A stretch of DNA of 64,000 nucleotides, from positions 62,001 to 126,000 of the forward strand of contig NZ_JAVIDR010000005.1 of the NCBI RefSeq assembly GCF_031157835.1, in the 5' to 3' direction. Below the pieces are notes generated by a model. The model did no database searches and was not told where the DNA came from. It saw only the letters and a list, made by a program, of their open reading frames with translations. Source of the stretch: Acinetobacter rudis (GTDB lineage: Bacteria; Pseudomonadota; Gammaproteobacteria; Pseudomonadales; Moraxellaceae). Of this stretch, positions 9,611-19,492 are shown in pieces (positions within the stretch are counted from its first letter, which is position 1; each line of letters begins with the position of its first letter). Made by a program: the position numbers and the translations under genes.

Positions 9611-9649
9611 TAAAAAAGCCTCATAGTCTCTCCCAAAACTATGAGGCTT
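9611..9649 (-). terminator. Terminator of the recCBD transcript
   Basis: AAGCCTCATAG (9617-9627) pairs exactly with CTATGAGGCTT (9639-9649) around an 11-nt loop, and the minus strand continues TTTTTT. It lies about 220 bp past the recD stop, leaving a long 3' untranslated region. Confidence 0.75.
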
Positions 9650-9866
9650 AGCGGCTGTAAGATTCTTCGTTTATCACTCACTTTCCTGTAAGCTCGCAAT
9701 CTCTCGATTAATATTGTTCTTATTTGCGATTTTAATCAGCATTCCGTGCTGTACTTCTTATGTATTGGCATCATCTCAAAAAGCACCTTAACTCACTATG
9801 GGTAAATTTCTCGAATCGTTGTAAGCATTTACTTACACTACTGTCGTCTGTAAGCAAATATGTGTA

Positions 9867-11675
9867 TCAGATCAATGTATTTATTTTCTCAGCCAATCCA
9901 CTTTTCCTACATGTTTTTTGTTCTAAACTCTGTGCAAAAGTTTTTGGTTCCACTAATAAACTCACTACTGAACGCGCACGAGTGATAGCAGTATAGAGTA
10001 GCTCCTGACTAAGTAGTCGTTTTGCTGCCTGATCAAAAACAACCGCTACATGTCTAAACTCTGAACCTTGTGACTTATGTATTGTCATTGCAAAAGCAGT
10101 TTCTAGCGTTTTAGGTAAACGTGTCGCTGCTATCCACAGTTTTAAACTAGGGAAGTACACTTCATATTGCCCCATTTTTTCCCGATGGGTTAAACAAATT
10201 CCAACCTCCCCATTGGCTAAACCCAGCTGGTCATCATTTTGCGTCACCATCACTGGACGCCCCAAGTACCAATCTCCTTGTTTGACCCATCTTTCTTGAG
10301 AATTTAACAAATGCTGTTCCATTTCTTGATTCAAACGATATAAACCAAAATCACCATGACGAACTGCGACTAAAATTCGATATTGATCAAATCGCCTTAT
10401 CACCTGATCAAGCATCTCTGGCTGAATTTGGCCTTGCTCAATATACTGTTTTTCAGCTTGATCTAATGCAGAAAAATAAGCTTCAAACCCCCAAGCCAAA
10501 CGACGATAATAATCTGGTAACTGTTGTGGATTGATATGCTCAGCTAAAAACTCCAACTGAATTTGATCAGCCATATCACGGCTCAGTTCAATATCTTTTA
10601 GAGTGCTAGCTGAAACTATAGTCTGCTCAAAATGCTGAATTAACTGAGTAGATGATTGTTTCAGTGTTACCGCAGTTTGAATAAACTGTGCCATTTGACC
10701 AATCAAAGCACCTGCTTTAAAGCGTCTACTGGTTACTAAATTAACCCGATTCACCTGCAGGACATCAACCTGTTGCAAATCGGCTAGAACAGCTCCAACA
10801 TCAACCGAGGCTAATTGATTCGCATCTCCCAACAAAATCAGACGACATGGTGTCGCAATTGCCATAAGTAACTGACTTGCTAGTTGTAAATCCAGCATTG
10901 AAGCTTCATCAACCACAATCAGATCATAAGGTAGAGGTTGCTCTACATTGAAACGGGCTGGGCGATGAAAACCTAGTCCCAAAAGTCCGTGCAGTGTAAA
11001 AGTATCTAACTCACGCAAGGTCTCATCAACAAGTCCCAATTCATTCAACACTGGATCAGCAAAGGCCAAAGCTAAAGCCTCTTTCATACGCTGAGCAGCC
11101 TTACCTGTTGGTGCTGCCATTGCAATACGTAATCCTGGCTGCAAATGATTTAAGACAGCAATAATACGCGCTAAAGTATAAGTTTTTCCTGTACCTGGGC
11201 CTCCAGTAATTAAACTCAAGCCCTGACTTGCCACCATTTGTAATGCGGCCTGTTGATGTGGATCTACCAATAAATCCTGATATTTAGACACATCCACTGA
11301 AGCAAGTGACTGTTGTTTCAACCGCCAAATATGCTGAGCAACTTGCTGTTCTAACTGCCAGTATCTATAAAGGTATAAATTTTTATCATGATAAATTAAA
11401 GGTGCAATCTCAGTGGGTAAATGCACAGCCTCTTGTACAATACCCTCAAGTTGTTTGAGCTCTTCAGCTGGAAAGGAAATACAACTTTCACCTCGTTCCA
11501 AAGCCAATAATAAATTTTGAATATAATATACTGCTATTTCTGGCGCTGTTACCCTAAGCTGCTGTACCCAATATTGGCTCAAACGAAGCATCCATTCATT
11601 CGCTTCATCAACGAATGCAACTGCATTGTCCACATGGTTATCCTCAAAGTTATCCACAGACTTATCCATTTTCAC
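9867..11675 (-). CDS. recD: Exodeoxyribonuclease V alpha subunit
   Basis: A 602-residue helicase subunit of RecBCD, the 5'-to-3' motor of the enzyme that resects double-strand ends. The Walker A motif GGPGTGKT is at residues 158-165, motif II (VVDEAS) at about 254, and the C-terminal UvrD-like motifs (FAMTIHKSQGSEF, then LYTAITRAR) are intact. Length matches E. coli RecD (608). It is the last gene of recC-recB-recD, 37 bp after the recB stop. Residues 3-18 form a fourfold tetrapeptide repeat of the type (M/V/E)-D-(K/N)-x, encoded by 12-bp units that each contain a DnaA-box-like 9-mer on the plus strand, an odd feature not expected in the family. Confidence 0.96.
   Translation of the reverse strand: MKMDKSVDNFEDNHVDNAVAFVDEANEWMLRLSQYWVQQLRVTAPEIAVYYIQNLLLALERGESCISFPAEELKQLEGIVQEAVHLPTEIAPLIYHDKNLYLYRYWQLEQQVAQHIWRLKQQSLASVDVSKYQDLLVDPHQQAALQMVASQGLSLITGGPGTGKTYTLARIIAVLNHLQPGLRIAMAAPTGKAAQRMKEALALAFADPVLNELGLVDETLRELDTFTLHGLLGLGFHRPARFNVEQPLPYDLIVVDEASMLDLQLASQLLMAIATPCRLILLGDANQLASVDVGAVLADLQQVDVLQVNRVNLVTSRRFKAGALIGQMAQFIQTAVTLKQSSTQLIQHFEQTIVSASTLKDIELSRDMADQIQLEFLAEHINPQQLPDYYRRLAWGFEAYFSALDQAEKQYIEQGQIQPEMLDQVIRRFDQYRILVAVRHGDFGLYRLNQEMEQHLLNSQERWVKQGDWYLGRPVMVTQNDDQLGLANGEVGICLTHREKMGQYEVYFPSLKLWIAATRLPKTLETAFAMTIHKSQGSEFRHVAVVFDQAAKRLLSQELLYTAITRARSVVSLLVEPKTFAQSLEQKTCRKSGLAEKINTLI
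11626..11670 (+). repeat. Four DnaA-box-like 9-mers at exact 12-bp spacing inside recD start
   Basis: On the plus strand TTGTCCACA (11626), TTATCCTCA (11638), TTATCCACA (11650) and TTATCCATT (11662) begin exactly 12 bp apart. The third is a perfect DnaA box (TTATNCACA), the first two have one mismatch, and the last has two. In the recD frame they encode a tetrapeptide repeat at residues 3-18. They may be a DnaA-binding cluster or just a small tandem-repeat expansion. Confidence 0.6.
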
Positions 11676-11712
11676 GCTAATTCAATACTCTATTTTGTAA
11701 TGATTGACTCTA

Positions 11713-14700
11713 TTAACCAGTTACTCGATGACTAACCTGATTGCCCAAAATTGCATCTAAACGCAAGATAAACTCAACCTCAGGTTGCCAGTAAACATAA
11801 CCTTGTCTAGTTTGCGTATTCATCCCACGTACATATAAATAACTGGCTCCACCTAAATCTTTTTCAATTTGATAATCTTGTAAATTAACCATCAAATAAC
11901 GATGCAATGCAACCAAGTATAATGCCGCTTGTAACCAATAGCTGGCATAGGTCATGCTGGTTTCAACAGCATCTTCAACATAATCTGTATAACTTCCACC
12001 TAGGAAATTACTTTTATAATCGGCAATGTGATAACGCTGGCCATCAAAGAATACTAAGTCTATTGAACCATTGAGATAACGTACCGCATTAGCCTCATTA
12101 AAACGTGGCATATGAATATTATATTCAGCAAAGAGTTGATGAATACGATGTACCCCAAAGCGCTGGTCAGCCAAGGCCATATAAAAAGGAAACTCGTTAA
12201 GATAAGTATTAAGCCTTAACTGATTAAGTTGAAAACCATTGTGCAAAGGCGTTGCAAGCACTTGTGCTAGCCACTGTATGATCCACTCAGTCAACTCATG
12301 TTCTGCTGAATCTCGTGGACCAAAGTCCTGACTATATTTTTCAAGCAACGCTTGCCAAAGACTTTGATAATTATTTTTAAAGCGACGATGAATAATCAGG
12401 GGCCATTGTGACTGATCTTGAAAATCAATTTGTTCAAAAAGCTCATGAATACAATTACCTGCCAAAGCCCCCATAGGGAATTGTGCTTGAATCCAACTAA
12501 GAGCTGCTGTCTCGACTCTTAAACCTAAGCCTTGCTGCTTTACATGCACTTCATCATCGGCTTGATTATGATTTAATTCTGCTGCAACCATAGCATCTTG
12601 GATTTGTTGTCGACTTAAATGTTGAGCTAAAGCACTAAAGCTGGTTTTTCCTCGAGGGTAAAACTTTTGCGTAGGTTGTGGCTGTGCATATAAAGGTCGT
12701 TGTTGTGACTTTTCAGCTTTTAGGGTAATTGGTCTGGCTGTCAAACACGCCTCTAGTTGACTGTATGGATGCTCAAATTGCTGAGGTAATTGACCGCGCC
12801 AAAAAGCTAATCCAGTTGTTGATTTAGCCTTTTGATCTTGCAGCATTGCATATACGCGATAACTAGCACGTGTTAATGCAACATACCATAGTCGATGATG
12901 TTCAGCCAAAGCTCGACTTTGATGTTGTGCCAAATCTTGCTCAGAAATATATTGTTTTTGATTTACAGCTAAAATACGTTGTTCATGTACTTGGCCAGTC
13001 TTAGGATCTTGCTGTTTTTGACTGGAAAAATTAAATGCAGATTGTGCGTCTTGAAAGCTCTTATCTGCACCAAGTAAAAATACAACCTTAAACTCTAAGC
13101 CCTTTGATTGATGAATCGTGAGCAACTGCACTCCAGCAGCATTAGATAAACGTCGTTCTAACTCCCACTCTCGCTGTCCTGCTTCGGTGAGTTGTTGCAT
13201 ATACCATTGAGAAAGATGATGCACACCAGCATATTGACGACTATGACGACTTAAAAGTTCACTAATATGCCTTAAATTAACAATCACGCGCTCATTATCA
13301 CGACTTGGCTGTGCAACCATGTTTTGCCAAATATCAAAGTGACTAAATAAAGCTTGCCAAGTTGCTAAAAACCCTTGAATTTGCCACATTTCACGGAATT
13401 GTTCAAAATCAGCAATATAACGACTAAGCCCATCGGTTTCTTGCTCAAGCAATTGCAATTTAGAAAGACTAAAACCCATTAGACGAGTTAATAAAGCACG
13501 GCGAATTTTAGCCTCATCATGTGGATGACGAATAGCTGCCAATAAAGCGGCAACATCTTGGGCCAACTGCCCCATAAAAACACTTTTCTTCGCTGGACGA
13601 TGGTACGCAATACCGAGGAACTCTAAAGCAGCTTGAACTTGATCTAAACCACGATGATTCTTTGAAAGTACAGCAATATCATCAGCTTGTAACGGACGGT
13701 TTGCATTTTTTTCAGCAAAATAGAGCTGTCCTTCTATCGCTTGATTTAATAAATCACGAATTTTCCATGCAACTTGTTCTGCCTCTTGTTCTTTATCTTC
13801 TAACATCACCCAACGTAGTGGTATAGGATTTTCAATACCCTGATCCACCAATGCAGGATGAGGTCTAGCTCCTGCTTGCACTGGTGTATAACGCACCTCT
13901 TCCCCAAAATCCATTTGTCGTTGAAATAAGGCATCAACAACTTCAACCAAGGGGGCAACAGAGCGATGGTTATGCACAAGATTATAAAGTCGACCTTGTT
14001 GTGAAAACACATCTTGATGTGCTTTTAAAAAGGTCAACATATCTCCGCCACGAAAACCATAAATCGCTTGTTTTCGATCTCCAACCATAATCATACAGCC
14101 CTGCTGTACACGGCTTGGATGACGCCAAATTTGTGCCAACATATCATCTTGGTCTTGGTTGGTATCTTGGAATTCATCAACTAAGATTAATGGAAAACGT
14201 GCATGTATAAAGCGTGCGAAATCTTGCCCATTTTCAGCATTCAGTGCTTCGGCTAGACTTCTAATTTGTTCAGAAAAAGTAGTTTCACCTTGCTGTTGTA
14301 ATCGCTGCGGTAAACGTATTTTCACTTGTGCTGCAATATGAAACTTCAGCTGCATTAGCACATCATCTAAAGCTGTTTCATATTGCTGAAGTATATTCAA
14401 CACCTTCTGCAAAGTGACAATACACGGATGCTGATAAAAAGCTGATTGTATCTCTGTAGAGGTAGATTTTTTAAATACTTGCTCTGCCTCAACATTTTTA
14501 ATCAACACATTTAAATCATCTCTTGCTTCTGCAAGTTCAAGATTAAAATAGTAGTTAGCGCCCAATTTCTGCAATTGCCCAACTAACAGAGGTAAGCTAT
14601 GGGTAAATATACGCTGAAACCGCCCGTTTCTAAATTTACTGCCATTATACTGTGTAGCATAAGCACCACCATCAATGTAGTATTCAGCCAAACCCTGCCA

Positions 14701-15429
14701 CTGCTCAACGGACATCTGCATTAATTCATTAATAGCCATTTGAAATTGCTGATGATCAACAATTTGAGTCTGCGGCTCAACTAACTCTGCTGAGGCAAAA
14801 TTTAATCGTTGCTCAACCAACGCTAAAAATGCTGATGGTCCCTGTAAGCGTTTACTACTCACCAATATATCAATCAAGGCTTGGTCTTGCTGTTGAATCC
14901 ATTCACGCAAAATGTCGTGTACTAACTCTAAAATATATTTCTGTGCATCGTCGCTAATATTCGCAACTTCAATTTTTCCACTTTCAAAGCTAAATTCACG
15001 CAATAATTTTTGGCTAAAACTATCTAATGTCCCAACAAAAAGCTCATCTAGCTGATCAATAACCAATTTTAAACGTTCACAAGCGTAAGCGATTCGAGCA
15101 CTAAACAGCTGGAGTACATAAGCATAAAGTGGATCTTGTTCGCTTTTAGCTAAATCCAACACTTGTTTTTCATCCAACTCTCGACAAGCATCAAACATTT
15201 TATATGTATCTTGCAATCGTAAACGAATCCGGCTTTTTAACTCTGCTGCTGCTTTACGCGTAAAGGTTGTTGCAATAACTTGGCTAGGTAAGTATTTTTC
15301 TAATAAAATCCGCACCATCAAACTAGACAAAGTATATGTTTTCCCTGTGCCAGCAGAGGCTTCAATCCAATGTAAGCCATTAAATTGTATATCTGTAATG
15401 GGTTGAGTCGACATTTGAGTCTGTTGCAT
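11713..15429 (-). CDS. recB: Exodeoxyribonuclease V beta subunit
   Basis: A 1238-residue protein that supplies the 3'-to-5' helicase and the only nuclease of RecBCD. Walker A (ASAGTGKT) is at residues 24-31. UvrD-like motifs follow: VDEFQDTN (motif II), GDRKQAIYGFRGGD (III), LLTIHQSKGLEF (V) and LWYVALTRA (VI). The C-terminal nuclease domain keeps its catalytic residues in IDLV (Asp about 1124) and ADYKSN (Asp about 1137, Lys about 1139). The start at 15429 has GAGG placed within the last codons of recC, whose stop lies 3 bp upstream, so translation is probably coupled. An ATG five codons in (15414) is possible. Confidence 0.97.
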   Translation of the reverse strand: MQQTQMSTQPITDIQFNGLHWIEASAGTGKTYTLSSLMVRILLEKYLPSQVIATTFTRKAAAELKSRIRLRLQDTYKMFDACRELDEKQVLDLAKSEQDPLYAYVLQLFSARIAYACERLKLVIDQLDELFVGTLDSFSQKLLREFSFESGKIEVANISDDAQKYILELVHDILREWIQQQDQALIDILVSSKRLQGPSAFLALVEQRLNFASAELVEPQTQIVDHQQFQMAINELMQMSVEQWQGLAEYYIDGGAYATQYNGSKFRNGRFQRIFTHSLPLLVGQLQKLGANYYFNLELAEARDDLNVLIKNVEAEQVFKKSTSTEIQSAFYQHPCIVTLQKVLNILQQYETALDDVLMQLKFHIAAQVKIRLPQRLQQQGETTFSEQIRSLAEALNAENGQDFARFIHARFPLILVDEFQDTNQDQDDMLAQIWRHPSRVQQGCMIMVGDRKQAIYGFRGGDMLTFLKAHQDVFSQQGRLYNLVHNHRSVAPLVEVVDALFQRQMDFGEEVRYTPVQAGARPHPALVDQGIENPIPLRWVMLEDKEQEAEQVAWKIRDLLNQAIEGQLYFAEKNANRPLQADDIAVLSKNHRGLDQVQAALEFLGIAYHRPAKKSVFMGQLAQDVAALLAAIRHPHDEAKIRRALLTRLMGFSLSKLQLLEQETDGLSRYIADFEQFREMWQIQGFLATWQALFSHFDIWQNMVAQPSRDNERVIVNLRHISELLSRHSRQYAGVHHLSQWYMQQLTEAGQREWELERRLSNAAGVQLLTIHQSKGLEFKVVFLLGADKSFQDAQSAFNFSSQKQQDPKTGQVHEQRILAVNQKQYISEQDLAQHQSRALAEHHRLWYVALTRASYRVYAMLQDQKAKSTTGLAFWRGQLPQQFEHPYSQLEACLTARPITLKAEKSQQRPLYAQPQPTQKFYPRGKTSFSALAQHLSRQQIQDAMVAAELNHNQADDEVHVKQQGLGLRVETAALSWIQAQFPMGALAGNCIHELFEQIDFQDQSQWPLIIHRRFKNNYQSLWQALLEKYSQDFGPRDSAEHELTEWIIQWLAQVLATPLHNGFQLNQLRLNTYLNEFPFYMALADQRFGVHRIHQLFAEYNIHMPRFNEANAVRYLNGSIDLVFFDGQRYHIADYKSNFLGGSYTDYVEDAVETSMTYASYWLQAALYLVALHRYLMVNLQDYQIEKDLGGASYLYVRGMNTQTRQGYVYWQPEVEFILRLDAILGNQVSHRVTG

Positions 15430-15432
15430 GTC

Positions 15433-18400
15433 TTAATCCTCAACCTGATATTGGTATTGATAGATTGGCTGATACAATGCATAACTATAGTGGTCGCAAG
15501 CATCTTTCAATAAAGCACAACTATCTTGTTCATGTAAAATGAACTGCCAATCACGGTGTAGCATCGTGGCCTCATTTTGCTCTGGAGCAAAGCTACTAAC
15601 AAAACGAGCAGCATCTGCTCGCCAGCTACTTAAAAGTCGATCAAAATCTTGTAATTCCCAGCCTGTTTCACTTGCAGTCCAAGTTAATGTTTTCTCCGTT
15701 TCCGCAGCCTGTAACAGTAAAGCTGCAGGTAACACTAAAGGCTGTTGCTGAGCATACTCATAAGCTTTAAACCATTCGGCCAAATAACATTCTGCTTGTG
15801 TGGTAGTTAAACCCTCACAAATAATAGTGGTATCACTAAAAACCACAATACGGCGGAGTTTCTGGGCTTTGCCATCTTCAAGCTTAAGATAATTGAGCCA
15901 AAATAAATAACTTAACCAGACTTGAGCACGTCGTTTAGCTCGAGCACTAGAAGCCTCCAAACTTACCCAATCACTCACATTATGCACAGGTAAGCTTAGA
16001 TTAATGGTTAAATCAGGTCGCATACGCCACTGTACTTGTGTTGTTACTGTTGGTGACGTTGCATAAGCTTGCAAACGAAGTAACAAAGCTTGCTGTTCTT
16101 CAATGCTACTTTGCCACGCACTTTGTCGTACCTTTCCAACAGGTAATTGATCTTGATATAGCGCTGGATCTAAATCAGTTAAGACTGCCATATCTTTTTG
16201 AGTTAAATACTGTTTTTGTAAAGCCGCTCGGATATGGTATCGGCCTAAACCATCAAGGAGCAAAGGCTCACTTTGATCAAGATCATCTACTGCCGCAATA
16301 TTTTCCACACCCAAACACTGTAAATACAAACGTGCAGGAAAAAGAATATCTTGTATCCAATGCTTTGCCTGTAAAACTTTTACTGGCATTGTCTCAATGC
16401 TTAAGCTTGTATCGACCCAAGACTGACGCTGTGCATTTGTTTCTTTCGTATACAGCTGTTTTGCCAAATCGAACCAATGATCTTGATAACGTATCTGCTC
16501 TTCAACTTGAAAGCCCAGTGGATCGAATGGTTGCAAACTATGAATATGATATAACTGACGAATTTGTGTCGGAATCTCAAGCTCATCTTTAACAATGCTT
16601 TGATTATCCTCAACATCTGTCTCTGCTGGCTGACAAATCAAAGCTAAATGTTGACAAAGTTCTTGCACCACACTCGATGGATCACGTGGTTCAGCATCTT
16701 GCATATCAAAACCATTATAAAATATCCATACCTGCTGTTGGGCCAGCAAAAGCGCATCTAAAAAAGCCCCCTGATCATCTTCAAGACGAGAGCGGTCACC
16801 CAACTGTGGCCGTAACAACTGCATTAAATCAAAAGGAATTTGCTGATTTCGATTTGGAAATGTACCACTATCTAAGTTAAGCATTACAATCAGTTGATAA
16901 GGGAGTGGTCGAATCTGCCCTAATTGACAAAAAGTTACCTGCCCTGTTGGTACAGCCTGATCTACCTGCATATCTAAAGTGCTTTGAATTTCATCTAATA
17001 AATACGGTAGAGGTAATTGAAACTGATATAGTTTCGACTGTTCTTGCCCAGCATAAAAGCTCGCTAATGTCAGCATAGTCTCTTGCTTCTGTACAATCTC
17101 AGCAACGACTTTAAGAACTTCTACTCCAGCCTGTTGATACTCATTAATATCTTGTAGTAGACACCTAAGCCAACGATCCACTGAACGAGCTTGCCCTAAT
17201 TCATGCAGAATCATCCAATCACGTCTAGATGAAATATCTTGATAAATTTCAATTAGTTTACTCACCAATTCAAAATCATCACGCCCCACCTCTGTACTCG
17301 CAAGTACATCTGCGAAAATTCGTTGCTCAGGAATAGCCACCCCTAGCACCAAACGATCCAACGCAAATTTAAAACTATAACGATAGTCTTGATCATCTGC
17401 TGGTAAATGGCGGCTCAGTTGTACCTCATCTAAGCCACGTTTAAAACCTGCCTGACTGAGCAAATTCAACATGCGTTCAGTCATATCTATATCTAAACCA
17501 TAACGGATTTGATTAGCAGACAATGCTAGCCACTCAGCAAACTCGTCAAAACCTAAACGTCCTTGACTAATTTGAATGCGTCCAACAACTGCATACCAAG
17601 CATTTTGTACATCTAAAGCGACTACACCAGCAATTTTTACTGGAATAAACACTGAATTCGCCTGTGGTACATGTGGAAAAACATGACGAATTAATGCCTC
17701 AGTATCAGCCAAGTTCGGTAGCAAAACCAAAATATCACTTGGTCGACGTGGTTGTTCAAGCGTAGACTGCGCCAGCCATTGACTAAGTTGCTCTTTTAAA
17801 ACTTCAAGTTGACGTAATGTTGAGTGACAAACATGCAGTTGTATAGACTCATCATCTGCTGCCAAGGAATAGCACTGTGCTACAGGTTCAGCCAAATATA
17901 AAATATCGGACTGTATTTGACCCAATAAATGCTTAGGCTGCTCATCTACAAAAGCATCAATCCACTTCCCCTCTTCACCTGAAGATAAGTGAGAGAGTAA
18001 AGAGAAGTGATCACGTGCTTGTTTACCAAAACGAGTGAGTAATGGGTGTCTAGACTCACGTACCTCGGCATTAAAATTCATTGTGAATGCCTGAAAAAAA
18101 TGAGCAATCTCAGCATCATTTGCCTGCGGATGCTTATCAATAAAACGCTGTTTAACTTTCAGGTCATATTGTTTTTTCCAATTTGGATCGACACTATCCG
18201 CCCAATACTCTTGCGAGGGGTTGTAGTGCAAGATAAGAATATCAATGTACTGTCCTAAGCGTCTTAAAAAGTTCAGTTGACTTGGTGGAAGCTCAAGTAA
18301 AGTAAAAACAATTAATTGTGAAGGTAATTGAGTTAATGCTTTTTTAACTTGGTTTTGATCTGCTAGAACATGCCAAAACTCTTGGTCAATTTGCTCAATA

Positions 18401-19113
18401 TCGGTTAAGTCTTGTTGAAAGCCTTGCTGCCATAACCAACGCTGCCACTGCTCTAATTGCTGCGCTTGCTCTAATTGAAAAGTTGAAAGTTGTTGATCAA
18501 ATAAGCCAAAGTACTTCTCAATATCTAAAGGCTGATCTTTTCCCCAAATTTGTAACCAGTTAGAAGGACAAGTACATTGTCCTGGTGGACAGGACCTCTG
18601 ACAATGCCCACGGTATACCATGTAATGACTGAATAATCGTGCAACTTGTTGAGCAATCCAATAAAGCATTCGTTGCTTCTTCAACTGCTTTTCAATGCCA
18701 TGATCTAGAAGGGCTGCGCTGTCATAAATTCGCTGAATTAAGCGAAATGCAGGATGATTTTCATCTAAATCTATGACATCCGGCTCGATCATTGGTTTTA
18801 AGATTTGAAACACTCGCCATTTGATAATCAGACGTGGAATATTCGATTTCCGGACTTTATCCTTATCTTCAAGCAGCTGCTGATAGGCATACCATTGTAA
18901 GCCTCGAATACTTTGGTGAAATTGATAGTTAGCACTAATACCTTGATGCTCAGAAATTTTTTGTATTAACCACTGTTCTACTGCGGCTGAGGGAGTTACA
19001 AAGTGCTGAGCCTTAAATACTGTAAATACATCACGACTTGAGCGTGTAGTCATATTTACAGTCGCATTTAATAAAACGTCAATACGCTGACTTTGAATAA
19101 CATGAATCCCCAT
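15433..19113 (-). CDS. recC: Exodeoxyribonuclease V gamma subunit
   Basis: A 1226-residue protein that splits the DNA duplex and recognises Chi in RecBCD. The N-terminus (HVIQSQRIDVLL, then a TPSAAVEQWL segment) and the central LLPNLADTEALIRHVFPHVP region match RecC, as does its place as first gene of recC-recB-recD. It is slightly longer than the E. coli protein (1122). An unusual cysteine cluster lies at Cys171, Cys175, Cys180 and Cys182 (bases 18568-18603), spaced C-x3-C-x4-C-x-C, which I do not recall from E. coli RecC and which could bind a metal. There is no gene on the same strand immediately upstream, so the operon promoter should lie in 19114-19300. Confidence 0.94.
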   Translation of the reverse strand: MGIHVIQSQRIDVLLNATVNMTTRSSRDVFTVFKAQHFVTPSAAVEQWLIQKISEHQGISANYQFHQSIRGLQWYAYQQLLEDKDKVRKSNIPRLIIKWRVFQILKPMIEPDVIDLDENHPAFRLIQRIYDSAALLDHGIEKQLKKQRMLYWIAQQVARLFSHYMVYRGHCQRSCPPGQCTCPSNWLQIWGKDQPLDIEKYFGLFDQQLSTFQLEQAQQLEQWQRWLWQQGFQQDLTDIEQIDQEFWHVLADQNQVKKALTQLPSQLIVFTLLELPPSQLNFLRRLGQYIDILILHYNPSQEYWADSVDPNWKKQYDLKVKQRFIDKHPQANDAEIAHFFQAFTMNFNAEVRESRHPLLTRFGKQARDHFSLLSHLSSGEEGKWIDAFVDEQPKHLLGQIQSDILYLAEPVAQCYSLAADDESIQLHVCHSTLRQLEVLKEQLSQWLAQSTLEQPRRPSDILVLLPNLADTEALIRHVFPHVPQANSVFIPVKIAGVVALDVQNAWYAVVGRIQISQGRLGFDEFAEWLALSANQIRYGLDIDMTERMLNLLSQAGFKRGLDEVQLSRHLPADDQDYRYSFKFALDRLVLGVAIPEQRIFADVLASTEVGRDDFELVSKLIEIYQDISSRRDWMILHELGQARSVDRWLRCLLQDINEYQQAGVEVLKVVAEIVQKQETMLTLASFYAGQEQSKLYQFQLPLPYLLDEIQSTLDMQVDQAVPTGQVTFCQLGQIRPLPYQLIVMLNLDSGTFPNRNQQIPFDLMQLLRPQLGDRSRLEDDQGAFLDALLLAQQQVWIFYNGFDMQDAEPRDPSSVVQELCQHLALICQPAETDVEDNQSIVKDELEIPTQIRQLYHIHSLQPFDPLGFQVEEQIRYQDHWFDLAKQLYTKETNAQRQSWVDTSLSIETMPVKVLQAKHWIQDILFPARLYLQCLGVENIAAVDDLDQSEPLLLDGLGRYHIRAALQKQYLTQKDMAVLTDLDPALYQDQLPVGKVRQSAWQSSIEEQQALLLRLQAYATSPTVTTQVQWRMRPDLTINLSLPVHNVSDWVSLEASSARAKRRAQVWLSYLFWLNYLKLEDGKAQKLRRIVVFSDTTIICEGLTTTQAECYLAEWFKAYEYAQQQPLVLPAALLLQAAETEKTLTWTASETGWELQDFDRLLSSWRADAARFVSSFAPEQNEATMLHRDWQFILHEQDSCALLKDACDHYSYALYQPIYQYQYQVED

Positions 19114-19492
19114 ATTCCCTCGATTTAATACTTAAGCTTTCAACTATGGCAATCAATAACACTCATCTAAACAAAAATCTCTGGACCGAATAATCAATCC
19201 TTGTTGTTTTTCTGCATAATCGCTCTAGTATAATCGGCTTTATCTTCATTATTGACAAACAACTATCATGCTTTTGTGAATTCGATAGTAATTCAGCCAA
19301 TGAGCACTACAATTTAAGCGTGTTATGGTTAAGCTCTTGTGATCAACATTGTATTTTGACCAAAGACTTGAGTGTATTCATTCAAATTGTTTAACTTAGT
19401 CTGAGCTAAAACAAAAGTGGGCTAAGTACTAACAGTTCACTTACTGGTAAAAATCACGTATTTTAACCCTTAACTTTATTGTGGGTACTTTC
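19114..19492. other. Divergent intergenic region, recC and hypothetical gene
   Basis: About 380 bp between two divergent genes. It contains a perfect TATAAT on the plus strand at 19229-19234 without a clear -35 at the right distance, and a TTGACA at 19252-19257 without a good -10. I see no reading frame or hairpin of note. Confidence 0.4.

Larger units (their letters stand above)
9278..9866. other. Gene-free region between rpsO promoter and recD end
   Basis: About 590 bp without a convincing protein gene. It holds two separate minus-strand terminator-like hairpins (9376-9404 and 9617-9649). The only reading frames are short; the longest on the minus strand between the two hairpins codes for about 19 hydrophobic-start residues. 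The segment between 9405 and 9616 could be an independent small RNA, because a terminator closes it and another terminator isolates it from recD. The 9780-9860 part has a GTAAG/CTTAC inverted repeat of unknown role. Confidence 0.45.

Noticed and set aside
16038..16592. A 184-codon plus-strand frame inside recC
   Set aside because: It lies entirely within the well-supported recC gene on the other strand, has no ribosome-binding site and codes for no known pattern; it is a shadow frame.
9867..19113. recBCD operon as a possible defence island
   Set aside because: All three subunits are full length with intact motifs and in their usual order; no defence or toxin genes are nearby.
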